Source: Batillaria attramentaria (lineage: Eukaryota > Mollusca > Gastropoda > Batillariidae). From it: a stretch of 64,000 nucleotides of DNA. The notes under the pieces were generated by a model that had not been told where the DNA came from, ran no database searches, and saw nothing but the letters and a program-made list of their open reading frames with translations. Of the stretch, positions 32,684 through 43,886 are shown in pieces; positions within the stretch are counted from its first letter, which is position 1; the number at the start of each line of letters is the position of its first letter. A program made the position numbers and the translations under genes. The DNA is taken from NCBI GenBank assembly GCA_018292915.2, contig JACVVK020000326.1, forward strand, positions 728,501 to 792,500, given 5' to 3'.

Positions 32684-33079
32684 TGGGGAGGCTGTTGCCA
32701 CACAGTCGAGACACCCATTCCATGGGTGCGACTTTGGGGGTGCTTCCCGTTTTAGGACACATCTCTTGACGCGGATGATTACACGACCGTGCCGGCACCA
32801 CAGGTGCCGTAGCTCCCGGGTCTGGTTAACGCCGCGATGTTTATGAGAGGAATTCTCAAGCCACATAAACCTCCATAGCATCATCCTCATTCTCATCACC
32901 ATGCATAATATAAAATGTTATAGTATAAATTACCCCAACTCTCGAGCCCTCCGTGCATTCCACCCTTGACTTGGGAGAAATCACCACAGGAGCTGGCGAG
33001 GGGTTTGGTGGGTGTTTGGGAGTTTAACGTCCTTTTCCACCACGTATGAAGCTGGCGAGGAGTTTGGGCAGCGAAAAAA
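32684..33079 (+). mobile_element. SINE-2 copy d, 5'-truncated, interrupted
   Basis: It starts at GGGGAGGCTGTTGCCACACA, runs to the A-rich tail at 33075, and is split at 33001-33047 by a SINE-1 tail fragment flanked by repeats of GCTGGCGAGG. Confidence 0.7.
33007..33047 (-). mobile_element. SINE-1 copy g, tail fragment
   Basis: Only about 40 bp (GGGTGTTTGGGAGTTTAACG and on), nested in a SINE-2 copy. Confidence 0.6.
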
Positions 33080-33608
33080 ACAAACAAACAAACAACAAAC
33101 CAACAAACAAACACAAACAAGCAAAGTATACGACATTGACCATTTCAGCAGTACTCCTGTCTTCCCGAGTGGTTTTATCTCTACATTTTCTTTACAAAAA
33201 CCACACCTCTATCCGCGTATCGGTGATACAGGTTGTAAGATGTCTCTCCGGTAAGCCAAGTGTTCGCATGACCCCCGGGGCTGTGAAAGGTTTATAAGGT
33301 CACTGAGCTTACGTCTAGTGCTTCGTTCTTTTTCAGCCTAGTGTCTGTTCGTGTCTTGGTTTATCAGCCGGGCCAGTGAAGGTGAGTGTCCAAAAGGAGC
33401 TCAAACACTGTTAGCGATGTTAGCGGAATAACAAAATGGACCGTGGGACGCCCAGTTCTTCAACTCGAGATAGCTGTTTTTGCTAGTGTCGTGAGGGAGG
33501 CTTCGACTTCCTGCGGTTCTGTATTAATTTTGTAAGACCTTGGCCGATGACAAAGTGAGTTGTGCCACAGTCATCAAATCTGGTGAGCACAAAATAACCG
33601 GGATTCAC

Positions 33609-33653
33609 GCGCGCGCGCGCACACACACCGTGCACACACACCGTGCACACACA

Positions 33654-33686
<33 letters not shown>

Positions 33687-33690
33687 ACGG
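33609..33690. repeat. (GC)n/(CA)n alternating purine-pyrimidine tract
   Basis: Two (GC)n blocks flank CA repeats in about 80 bp, a sequence prone to form left-handed DNA (established for such repeats). Confidence 0.85.
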
Positions 33691-34325
33691 TCGATCTCCA
33701 AAGGGAAGTGACCTCTCGAGATGAAAGGGCCGGTTATAACGAGTTATTAAACAAGCGTAAAAAAACACACACACAAAACATGAACAACCCCAAAACAAAA
33801 CAAAACCCGCTGACAACCAAAGAACAACAAATACGACAAAAACAACAACAAACAACCCAAAACAACATCATCACCTCAACACCCCACCCCACCACCCCGA
33901 ACCATCCCACCCCACCACCCCTTCTCCTCCTCTTCCTCAAAAAAAAAAAAAAAAAAATTGAATACACTGACATGAAAGGTAATACAGCGGCCCGCTAGAA
34001 CTGGCAGTGAGATCTCGGCCTGGACCCTACTTTCAACCTTTACGTTGTATTCTGCATACAGTAGTATACGCTGATGCTAACCCACGTTTCCCGGCTTTAG
34101 TTTCTATTCTCAGTGTATAATCATGTCAGTACTTATACATAGATTACGGTCTTCTGAGACATATTGTTGCCAGACACTGAGGTTACTAGCAGACAGACGC
34201 CCTTGTTCTACATGCGTCCTCGATCTGATAATAAGAAAAACACAAGAGAAGTCTCTGAAGTCGTGTCAGCTGCGGTTGCGCACACACACTGACAGACACA
34301 CACAGGCACACACAGGCACACACAG

Positions 34326-34328
<3 letters not shown>

Positions 34329-34391
<63 letters not shown>
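34329..34391. repeat. (CA)n microsatellite
   Basis: About 63 bp of CA. Confidence 0.96.
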
Positions 34392-34395
<4 letters not shown>

Positions 34396-34430
34396 GCACG
34401 CACGCATGCACGCACACACACACAACCCGA

Positions 34431-34466
34431 CCCGAGCATTGAAAGTCCAACGCTCTACCATTCGCC
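34431..34466 (-). mobile_element. SINE-1 copy s, head fragment
   Basis: CCCGAGCATTGAAAGTCCAA and CGCTCTACCATTCG only, trapped between a (CA)n and a (GT)n run. Confidence 0.6.
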
Positions 34467-34502
34467 CCCCCCCCCCCAACACACACACACACAGAGGAAG
34501 GG

Positions 34503-34504
<2 letters not shown>

Positions 34505-34575
<71 letters not shown>
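34505..34575. repeat. (GT)n microsatellite
   Basis: About 71 bp of GT; complementary to the CA run 114 bp upstream. Confidence 0.96.
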
Positions 34576-34576
<1 letters not shown>

Positions 34577-35384
34577 AGGGGGGGGGGGTCAAAGGCTAGT
34601 GAACACTGAAACCCGAGTGACCCACGCCTTGAGGGCCTCGGTCATCACTTCTGGTCTGCCACAACTGACGCGGAGTGAAATCACTAAAGGCCAGAAGTCA
34701 GAAGTCTGGTGCCAAGTCAAATAACCCGTATCGGTCACTCTCAGGTCAGTTTCGAGAAAATCAGTCGTAGTTATTATTTCAGTGAAAGGACCTAGTCAGG
34801 CATACATGTATACATGTGCTTATCTTTTCACGGCAACCGAAAGGAAAAGCTGTGGGCAACTGACCACTGAGTCAGGACTTACATAACTAACCCAGTACTG
34901 AATTCTATCGTATAATCAAAGATCTTGGAAACATAGGTATAATCATTGACTAGACGTGAATTGTGTATGTTATTTCTCTCCGGTTTCCGCCGTGCCTGCT
35001 TGTGCCTTTCATTTATTTATTTATAAAGAATCAATTAATTAATTAATTATGCATGTGCTTCTGTTTACTTATTTATTTATTTCATTTTCATTTTTTAATT
35101 TCATTTTGTAAAATTTATTTATTTGTTTATTTATTTATTTTTGGATGCTTTTTGTGAAAAGTCACATTCGTTTTGCTGATACCCTCAAGTGTGTGTTTCT
35201 TTCCTTTTCTTTCTTTCAGTTTATTTATTTATTTATTTATTTATTTATCTATTTATTTCAATTATATATTCAGTTTACACGTAGGTGAGCCGTTGACGCG
35301 GTAGATCCGCTGGGCTATCGGGGCCATTTTGTTTCCTTGGTTAAGAAATCGAGTGATCTCCCTTACGCTGTTGAGGTCAACAAG

Positions 35385-35452
35385 ATGGCGACCACCTTGG
35401 GAGGCCGACTTTTTGGCCAACTTAGTAGTTCTGTTCGACATGCAATGACAAG
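35385..35452 (+). CDS. NDUFS4: NDUFS4 exon 1
   Basis: [20 protein letters not shown] plus MT and a split Arg: targeting presequence. Donor AAG|GTTTGT, phase 2. Confidence 0.93.
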
Positions 35453-38400
35453 GTTTGTATTATATATATATATATATATTCAGTGCTGATGTTTCCGACA
35501 GTGCAAAGAGAAATTTGTATTTACAAGAAAAACCAAAACAGGTCAGAAGCAAAGAAGGTTTGCACTACATTGATTGTGTTCTTCTTTCACTCTTGCTCCG
35601 TGGTTCCTTGGAAAAACACCAACTAAAACCTTCAGTACTGCCACAATTACACAACCCTTAATTACACACACACACACACACACACGTGTCTAAACACAGT
35701 CACACGTCACGCTTATCACCTGCTGATTTTTTATGCTAGTGGAGACGGTTCAAGTTATTTTTAAAAGTTCCAACAGCTCATTCTAGTTAATCGATACATA
35801 AATGGGCGGGAGGGGGGAAGGAGGGGGCTGGTCGGGGTTGGACATGTAAATATACGCATACAAGCCTCTCAAAGACTCCAGTAGATGTACCACAGTCTTC
35901 TAATTTGTGTGAGCTGAGATTGTGGTAAATGTATACATGTCCTAAGACTTGTTTTCTTCTCTTTCCAGGAATTATGTCACTGTAGTCACAGGAGCCGGTG
36001 TTAAACTTACCAACCAACCAGAAAAGAGGAGCAGTGATGTAGCCACCATCACTGTTGATGAAAAGGTGAATCTCATCATACTTAAATATAAGAAGAAGAA
36101 AAAAGGCTGAGTAGAAAGTGAGAATGTGTGTGGTGTAAACTAGTACTGTTAGTTGACTCATGTACCTGTCATCTTTAAAACAGAGGGAATGTGTGTAGCA
36201 TAGGTATACAGTTACTTAAATGGTGCATGTCTTAATGTTTTTAAGCACAACTTTCAAAATCGTGTCGTGAAACAGATCTGTTGTTGAATTTTCTTCCATA
36301 CCAGTTCTCTAATTCTGTTTTGTGTATTTTATTTAGCTGGGTGAATAAAAATAACATTTTCATCGTCTGTCCCATGGGCAGCCAAGTGTAAGATGCAACT
36401 TTCAGGTCATTAGTTCTAACCTCAGCTGTCGCCAAATATTTGTGCTGGCCTTTTCACTTTGCCCCGTTTTTGGTATCACTCATACATGGTGGAAAAGGAC
36501 GTTAAACTCCTATACACCCACCCCACTATCATCATCCATCTCTTTGGGAAACTGTGTACTGTAGAAAAGTTATACTGAGTCTTAGTGCAGTGATGAGTAT
36601 ACAATGTATAATATATGGCACAGACAAGGTTTGTAGTGAATTTATACAGGGTACTTGTATACTTACGCTGCCCTAAAAAAAAAAAAAAAAAAAAAATTGT
36701 CTTGTAGGTGGACATATCGTCCATCACAGGTGTTCCTGAAGAACACGTGAAAACACGGATGGTCCGCATCTTCATTCCCGCTCGCAATGCAATGCAGTCA
36801 GGCTCCTACGGCATGAGGCGATGGAAGATAGAGTTTGACGTCAGAGAGCGCTGGGAAAACCCTCTAATGGGATGGACTTCAACGTAAGAAGACGCTTTAT
36901 TCAATTTTTAATCCTCTTTAGTGCATGTATGGCTGATTGCAGGTTTCCACGGCAGGTGAGTCAACAAACTGACCAAACCACCAGCCCACAAGTCTAACCT
37001 GAAATAAAGCAATACACCAAGTGACTTGATTAATAATAATGATAATAATAATAGTATTATTCAGGCGAACCGGCCCCCGTAGTGTAGTGGTTAGCACTTC
37101 GGACTATGGACCGGGAGACCCGGGTTCGAGTCCCAGCCGAGGCAAGCGGGATTTTTCCTACCTAGGTCGGCTCCTACCCAGAGCGGGTGTGCTATGGGCC
37201 CAATGGGGAGGTTGTTGCCACACAGCCGAGCTTCACCCACTTCACGGGTGCGACTTTGGGGGTGCTTCCCTTGGTATGACACGTCTTATGATGTGGATGA
37301 TTACACGGCCGGCACCGCAGGTGCCGTACTTCCCGGGCCTGGTTAATGCCGGGATATTTATGACAGGAAGCGTGGAATGCGGCCCTGTCCCGCAGTCCCA
37401 AACCACACGGACCTCCATAGCATCATCTTACCATCATCATCATCTCCATCATCATGCATAATAAAAATTGCCCCAACTTCCGAGCCCTCCGTGGATTCCA
37501 CCCATTACCAGGGAGGAACACCACTGGAGCCGGCAAAAGAGTTGTGGCAGCAAAAAAAAAAAAAAAAAAAAAAAGTATTATTCAGGCGTTTTACCCAATT
37601 TCTCAGCTCAGAGTGCTGCAACCAGTACTTGAAACGCATGCTCACATGCGTCACACATTACGATAATGTGGTGCGAAGGGTCAGCTCAGCTGTTTAAGTT
37701 TTGAAATTTTAGATTTGCGTTGGACTTGTGTTGGCTGAAATATATAATCCTGAGTACCCGCATAAAGCCCCTAACGATCAACCTGAACAATTGGGGCCAC
37801 ATACTAGAGAGAAAAAAGTTGATGCCCCAAGTGGGACTTGAACCTGATCTCTCCTGTTAGTGGCAGTGTCTTAACCACTAGACGGTGACCACCGGTTAAT
37901 CTAGTGAAGAATTTAGCAACCAGCCCACTAACTACTCACAGTCACAATGAATGATGCAGCTTCACCCAGTGAAACTTGTCGCATACATGACAATTTCAGC
38001 CTCTCCCCAATTTCATTTTTATATTGTGCGTACCTCTGCCTCTACCACTACCACTAGTACCAGTCTTGGTTGGGGGCTGAGTGTTGGCACACACTTCATC
38101 CAACTGTGGGCTGTCCATTTTTTTTTTTTAAAAACTGCTGCACTGCTGATGTAATACTAGCAGTCACGCCAGGAACAGATGTTGGGCGCTGACAAGATTT
38201 CAACCCATGATAACAGCCTTTCATGGAGACTTTTGTCTGTTGTTGGGATGTTCCACTAATTGGGGAAGGAGCAGCTGGGTGGTTGGGAGGCTGTGGGTTC
38301 ATTTGGGGATTGTTGGAACAAGAAACCATGCAGTATATCCTTTTTAATCCTCAAGTGCCTCACCAAACATACTGTTAAACTAAAGATGTGTTGGCTTAAA

Positions 38401-38992
38401 GGTAATTCTGTCTCTAGGCTCACAAATCCTACCGAGTTCATTTGGTACATGTAGTGTCCAGCATCATACCATCTAAGACACCTGCACAGTGACGGCATCT
38501 CACAGTCACAGTCTGCAGTTGGCAGTGCACTGCCTTCAAAGCTCTTCTAATTATTTGATTATGGTGGACTGTTTTGAGTGTAAATTTATGCACACTCACA
38601 TGCACAGTTGTTCCAAAACATTTTGTTGACCTCTATGAAGCCTGATTATCCTGCAATATGAGTGTTTCACGTTAGGCTCTGGCAAATTAGCCCAGAGATG
38701 CCTACAGACCCAGTGTGCTGATGAACTATACTCTACAGTCACAAAATGGATGAAAGCACCTGCACTGCTGATGAGAACATATATATACACGTATTCATGT
38801 ATTTCTGATTGACAGATCTGTATGAGTATGGTGTACTTTGCTGCATATTCGTGGCCCTTCGCACCACGTGATTGTAATGTGTTTTTGTCCAGTGTGTGAG
38901 AGAATGCGTGTGATTCACGTGAGCGTGCGTGTTGGGTTCAGTTCACGGCGCTTTGAGCTGATTCATGAAATTGGGTAAAGCGCGTATATAAT

Positions 38993-39023
<31 letters not shown>

Positions 39024-39263
39024 CAGTGATATGTTTTTAACCAGTGCGGAGGGTTCATTTTCACAAAATTATTTGTCCAGTTTTACCTGTGTTCTGTTCC
39101 TGTCAGACATTCTAATGTGTATCATGATGTCTGTCTTTTAGGGGTGACCCTTTGTCCAATATGGAAGTGACTTTCTCCACAAAGGAAGATGCTATGGCAT
39201 TCTGTGAAAAGAATGGTAAGATTTGTTGTGAATGAGCTTGCCTTGTGTGTGGTGTGGGGTTGT

Positions 39264-39295
<32 letters not shown>

Positions 39296-40694
39296 ACATG
39301 TGCACTGATATTAGGTCATTGTTTTAGTTAGCATTGTTTGTTTGTTTATTAAGTCAGTAATTTTTTCTCTTTTATTTTTTATTAAAAAAATTGGTAGGTC
39401 AGGAGATGTCCTCCTAAAAGTGACACACTTGGTATTACTATTAGGGATTATCCAGAGAACTAACACTATTGATTACTGCTTCTTTTGACATATTTACACT
39501 GGTACGATTTTTCCAAGTCCACAAAACAACTTTTGAAGTAATTTTCTTGTGACATACTTGTGCCATTCCTGGGTTTATTTTTGGCTTACAAACAAAGTGA
39601 ATCTGTGCCATGTGGCACCTTTGGCTAAAACGTTTTCCGGCCTCTCAAAAAGTGTTTCCTCCTCGGAAGCACTTAAAATCACGTCAGAGTGCACTGACTT
39701 ACGCAGATTTCAGTGTATTTAGAAACAAATCTTGGGGAGCATGCCCTTTCACACCTCTCACCTGGCTTTGCCACTTCCTCACTGAATGCTACAGACTTTT
39801 TCCTCCTTTGAGATCATGGACTATTTGAATACCTGGACAGTGAAATTTGTTCAGCTGGGGACTTGAAATAAGGTTCGTGCAGTGCGTATAGTACATGTCA
39901 GGCAGTTTGTGGTAAACACACTCTGTAGTTTGACACAGATAAAGGAACACCTGTGCTTGGAAATCAAATTGTGTACTTGCAAACTGTGAATTTTTGCCAA
40001 GTGTCATCCTGTTAAGTGGGTTCAACTGTATTATTTACAGTTACACTTCGCAAAGCAAAAACTACACTTTGGCACCCCCTAAACCATGGCGAACCTTTCT
40101 GAAACTGACGGGTCTTCTTATGTGTTGATTTTAAAGTTTGATTGTGTGTGATTCTGCACAGTGATTATTTGGATAAATATGTGTACAGCAACAAGAGGTC
40201 TGTAAAGTGTAATAGCTTGAGTCTAAGGGTTGAAATCATAAGGGAAATGTGGTAGATAAGAAAAGCTATCAATTAACTCCCGGGTGCCACAAGAGGCCTA
40301 GAATTGGCTCTTAAATTTGGCAGAATTCATTGTCTTCTGGGGGGCGTTGCCCCCCTGGTCCCCCCAACAGGGCTCCTCCCCTGTACCCCACCGGGGCTTA
40401 GGTGGCCCCTGGACCCCGGCCTGAGGAAAGAAGTTTCAGTATTTTCAAAATTGCCAACTTCCACCCATGCATCTGCCTGTCATTCTGCTGTTGTTTTTGG
40501 TTGTTGTTGTTGTTGTTGTTTTTTCTCAGCACGGTTCCTTGTACACTCAGAACAATAATACGATAATGCATCGTAACATAATGTTTGCAGGTTGGGACTT
40601 CTTTATAGAGGAGCCGAAGAAGCCCACCTTCAAGAAGAAATCGTACGGCGCCAACTTCTCATGGGATAAGAAGACGCGAGTGTCCACCAAGTAG
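35385..40694 (+). CDS. NDUFS4: NDUFS4, complex I 18-kDa accessory subunit
   Basis: Nuclear gene for an accessory subunit of NADH:ubiquinone oxidoreductase in the mitochondrial matrix arm. Exons 35385-35452, 35969-36065, 36708-36883, 39142-39215 and 40591-40694 join in frame to 519 nt, 172 aa (human precursor 175). The N-terminus is Arg/Ser-rich without acids, as in mitochondrial presequences. The conserved core has [42 protein letters not shown] and [16 protein letters not shown], and ends [17 protein letters not shown]. The final RVS (168-170) matches the protein kinase A site known in mammals. All introns are GT-AG; introns 3 and 4 carry SINEs. Start ATG 35385 in context CAAGATGG. Identification is unambiguous. 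Confidence 0.97.
35969..36065 (+). CDS. NDUFS4: NDUFS4 exon 2
   Basis: 97 nt, acceptor CTTTCCAG; encodes residues 24-55, ending ATITVDEK, donor AAG|GTGAAT, phase 0. This is the variable linker before the core. Confidence 0.93.
36405..36526 (+). mobile_element. SINE-1 copy h, head degraded
   Basis: GCCAAATATTTGTGCTGGCC through GGACGTTAAACTCC; the head is unrecognisable. In NDUFS4 intron 2. Confidence 0.7.
36708..36883 (+). CDS. NDUFS4: NDUFS4 exon 3
   Basis: 176 nt with acceptor CTTGTAG, residues 56-113, the most conserved block (VPEEH to GWTS). Preceded by a run of about 22 A in place of most of the pyrimidine tract. Donor AAC|GTAAGA, phase 2. Confidence 0.95.
37068..37573 (+). mobile_element. 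SINE-2 copy b, full length with target duplication
   Basis: Complete from the tRNA-like head to an A tail; flanked by perfect 15-bp repeats AGTATTATTCAGGCG at 37053-37067 and 37574-37588. It inserted into the tail of a reverse SINE-3 in NDUFS4 intron 3. Confidence 0.93.
37589..37895 (-). mobile_element. SINE-3 copy f, reverse, split by SINE-2
   Basis: Body and head (GTCTAGTGGTTAAGACACTG when reversed); its ATT tail lies on the other side of the SINE-2 insertion, at 37022-37067. Confidence 0.75.
38853..39023 (+). mobile_element. SINE-3 copy e, 3' half
   Basis: Starts at GTGGCCCTTCGCACCACGTG and ends in (ATT)n; no head. Confidence 0.8.
39142..39215 (+). CDS. NDUFS4: NDUFS4 exon 4
   Basis: 74 nt after CTTTTAG, residues 115-138 ([20 protein letters not shown] and on), donor AATG|GTAAGA, phase 1. 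Confidence 0.95.
39264..39294 (+). repeat. Poly(G) run of 31 bases
   Basis: A pure G homopolymer 49 bp past the exon 4 donor, on the RNA-like strand of NDUFS4. Confidence 0.9.
40316..40425. repeat. GC-rich hairpin repeat
   Basis: GGGGGGCGTTGCCCCCC and related arms (CAGGGCTCCTCCCCTG) form short stem-loops in NDUFS4 intron 4. From memory, similar 'GGGGGCGCTGCCCCC' repeats are dispersed in many marine invertebrates. Confidence 0.6.
40591..40694 (+). CDS. NDUFS4: NDUFS4 exon 5 (last)
   Basis: Acceptor TTTGCAG, residues 140-172, stop TAG 40692-40694. Confidence 0.96.
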
Positions 40695-41057
40695 AGAACT
40701 GTACATAGATTGTACTAGCTTCACTGTGCTATAGTTTGACTCATTGATTTGTGACGCGAAGACAATGCAGCGGTAAGAAGTCTCCAAGGCAACTGCAGAA
40801 GGTTTCCTGAATGTTTGCTCTTGTTACCAGAATAACACAGGTTTCCTGCCAGGCTGATGATGCCCTTGCTAGCATGGCGTGGTATCAATGATTCAGTAGA
40901 TGGTCAGTCTCTCCATGGTTTCTCAAAGAATTTCCACAGGATGTACATGACTCTGCTCAACTACATGTGGTACAATGGATAAAGTGAAAAGTCTTTTTTT
41001 GTGGTTTGCCTTGCATGTGTTAGTTTATAAAGCAGTTATAGGTGTGAATAGCAAAGA

Positions 41058-41063
41058 AATAAA
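41058..41063 (+). terminator. NDUFS4 polyadenylation signal
   Basis: AATAAA 364 bp after the stop, followed by a TG/T-rich stretch about 20-40 bp later, as expected for 3' processing. Confidence 0.75.
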
Positions 41064-41422
41064 CACGTAAAACTTAACAGTGGCCTGTTTTTGTTGAAAT
41101 TTGCTTTCATAACTTGGTTTTGTTCGTTCTTTTTCATTTTTATTTTTTTTACCTGTGGTTATGAGAAAGAGGCAACACACAATTATACACGCATCAACTC
41201 TACGTCTGCCCTAGGTTTTTCCCAATTCAGCAATACCATGCATCAGCACTGACGTTACTAACAATAACGCACGCCGTCAGGTGGTGACGTGTACGGGTAT
41301 GATGAGCGGATGGCAGGGTCTCCGCCCTGTAATTAGTTCGGGCGTGTCCTGCGGGTAGAGCACAGTCTTAAGATGTAACTTCCGATGAATCAAGGCAAGG
41401 TGTGAGATCAGAGACAACTTCA

Positions 41423-41478
<56 letters not shown>

Positions 41479-41991
41479 GCGTTTGCTTCAGTGTCTGTCT
41501 ACATCTCTCAGACCGTGTATGTGTGTGTGTGTGTTGGTGGGTGGACTGCTCTTTTGCGAATTATGTTTACATAGGAAGTATGTGAATGAGGACTAAATAT
41601 CAAACGCAGACGCAATCAAACGTAAGTCATTTTGAAGGAATTAAAGCATGTCATCTCCATTAAACAGAACACAAAAACAAATGCATACAAACAGAACAAA
41701 CGAAAAGAAGTGAAAAAAAAAAATTAAGTGAAAGAAAACAAAAAGTGCAGTAAAACTGGGAAATTTAAGGACAACAATAACAGAGCTCAACTCTCCCAGT
41801 AAGAACCATACCAAAAAGAGATTGCCTGTCCGCAGTCTTTCATGGGTTTTTTTTTTTTGTTTTGTTTTTTCCAAGACCGTCGGTCATCCGTAGTTGCATA
41901 GGGCACAGTGGAAACAATTTCTGCAGAGTCCTGTGTTTTTGGCTCACTTGTCTTGTGTAACAAAGGGAGTCTATGTTATAATCCTCTGTCA

Positions 41992-42038
<47 letters not shown>

Positions 42039-42049
42039 TCACAGTAAAC

Positions 42050-42930
42050 CTTTAACATTGGCATTTTCTCAGAATATAATACAAACAGCAGAGGCCCCAA
42101 AACTGGCTGGCTGATAGACAGCCATAAGACCTTTCATACATATCATTTTGAATGACCTTGACTCATGACCTGAATTCATTGACCTTGGGTCAAGGTCAAG
42201 GACGTACAAGCTTTTTTTTTTTTGAGGGGGGGGGGGGCATTAACATTGGCATTTTCTCAGAACAAACAACAGAGGTAGATGTACCAACCCTGGCATGCTG
42301 ATAGACAGTGATAAGACCTATGCACACATATCTATTTAAATGACCTTGACCCCAGGTCAAGGTAATTATAAATGCAGTCTGGAAATTTTGCATTTGCATT
42401 TTCTCAGAATCTAGAAATACTAGAGGCATCAAACTTTGCATGATGATAGATATTGGTAACACCTTTGATGACATACCTGTATTCAACGACTTTGAATCAA
42501 GGTCAAGGCCATACAAGCTGTTTTAGGGAGACTTTGGCATTTGACGTTTTCTCCAAAACAACAAACAGCAGAGGCACAAAATGATGATAGACAGCATTGA
42601 GACCTATGCAGACATACCTTTTTGAATGACCTTGACTCAAGGTCAAGGTCATCAAAGCTGTTTGTTGTGAATTTTAACATTACCGTTGTCGCAGGAACTA
42701 CAAATACTAGAGGCGTCAAACTTGGCACAATGAAAGACATTGATGAGATCTTTATTAACAAAGCTCATTTGAATGACCTTGACCCACGGTCAAGACCATA
42801 TAAACTGCTTTGGGAGTTTATTGTCAGGAACTAAGAATACCAGAGACACCTTACTTGACATCATGATGAAGCGATAAGAGCTTTACAAACATACTCTCTT
42901 GAACGAACTTGACCCATATCATAAGTGAGC
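42050..42930. repeat. Diverged ~143-bp tandem repeat with TGACCTTGA sites
   Basis: About six units starting near 42055, 42242, 42384, 42534, 42677 and 42818. Each carries a TTTTCTCAGAA or GCAGGAACTA-like start, an ATACTAGAGGC or CAGCAGAGGC block, a GATAGACA block and a TGAATGACCTTGACC...GGTCAAGG block. Units differ by many substitutions. Confidence 0.85.
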
Positions 42931-43204
42931 CATGGAGGCTTCTGCCTCTCTCGTTTAATTTGTTGTTGCTGACCATGTATAAGTAAAAACTGCCTCATCA
43001 CACACACACACACACACACACACACATTGTCCGGACAGCTTGAGTGTTGGTAAGACTTCATACCCGGCTTCACTGAGTACCAACAGTAAGAACTGCATTT
43101 AGTATTACAGAGGATAATCATGATTATATGAATGAATTCCCCACTACTTCTCCAAAGATCGTGTATGTGTATGTGTTTGTTGACGAGAAGGGGGGGGGGG
43201 GGTA

Positions 43205-43430
43205 TTTAGGTAAGCTGAGGTTTAACGTCCCCGCCTTAAGAGCTAACGTGCAGGTTATGGAGGAAAGGCACAGGTGTCCCACGGGAACAGTCTAGCTGAA
43301 CACGATTAAGTCCAGTAAGACTGAGGAGCCTCTGGTTTGATGTATCCTTGTCTGTGGTGGACCTGTTTTACACAAACAAATCCAATTATACAACCAAAGA
43401 AAACAGTTCCGTGGTGCAATGGAACTGACG
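43205..43430 (+). repeat. Dispersed repeat R-4, copy a
   Basis: GTTTAACG, TATCCTTG[TA]CTGTGG and GG...CC..TTTTACACA recur in order at 51245-51475. Unclassified. Confidence 0.5.
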
Positions 43431-43886
43431 CTCTGTGTGTATGTGTGTGTGTGTGTGTAGTTACCAGCCCACGCTTTCATAGTGTACTACACCTACAGCA
43501 TGGGGCCATAGAGTAGCTATGTCGATCTGTGGTTTTCCATCGTTTTGCGCGAGCTCGGGTGCCGTTGCACGCGTGGAGCCTGTCGCCCGTGGTCACACGC
43601 CCATGTCTCACGGTAAGGCGCGTGCAGCACTCGTTACATATAAGCCAGTACTCAGCCCTTCCCTACCACAGTAGCCGCCCGGCAAACGTCTCAGTATCTT
43701 CCCAGTCCACAGAGAAAACCTAGCGTTTAAAAAAGAAAAAAAAAATATTCTTCACTAACGACTCCCGTCGCATCGTATTGAATTTGGGTTGTGCCGGGTT
43801 GTCGCACATCGCTCTGTTTTGTACGGCAGCAGATTTAGCAGTGAGAAAACGGTTTGTCCGTTTAGGTTAATACCCAAACAGCAAAA

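Larger units (their letters stand above)
29969..35384. other. Intergenic, gene C to NDUFS4 (divergent genes)
   Basis: Holds SINE-1, SINE-2 and LINE pieces, microsatellites, a (TTTA)n run near 35220 and a TCAGT-rich patch near 34660-34900. A TTTATAAGG box at about 33291 followed by GAAG|GTGAGT at 33380 looks like a promoter and 5' exon, but no coding partner is visible. Confidence 0.55.
40695..43886. other. NDUFS4 3' region and intergenic
   Basis: About 370 bp of 3' UTR to a polyadenylation signal, a (CT)n run at 41427-41475, short GT runs, a nuclear-receptor-site tandem repeat and an R-4 repeat. No exon seen. Confidence 0.7.

Noticed and set aside
33240..33390. Promoter and untranslated first exon (TTTATAAGG, then GAAG|GTGAGT)
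   Set aside because: Plausible signals but no downstream coding exon on this strand before NDUFS4, which has its own start; kept only as a remark.
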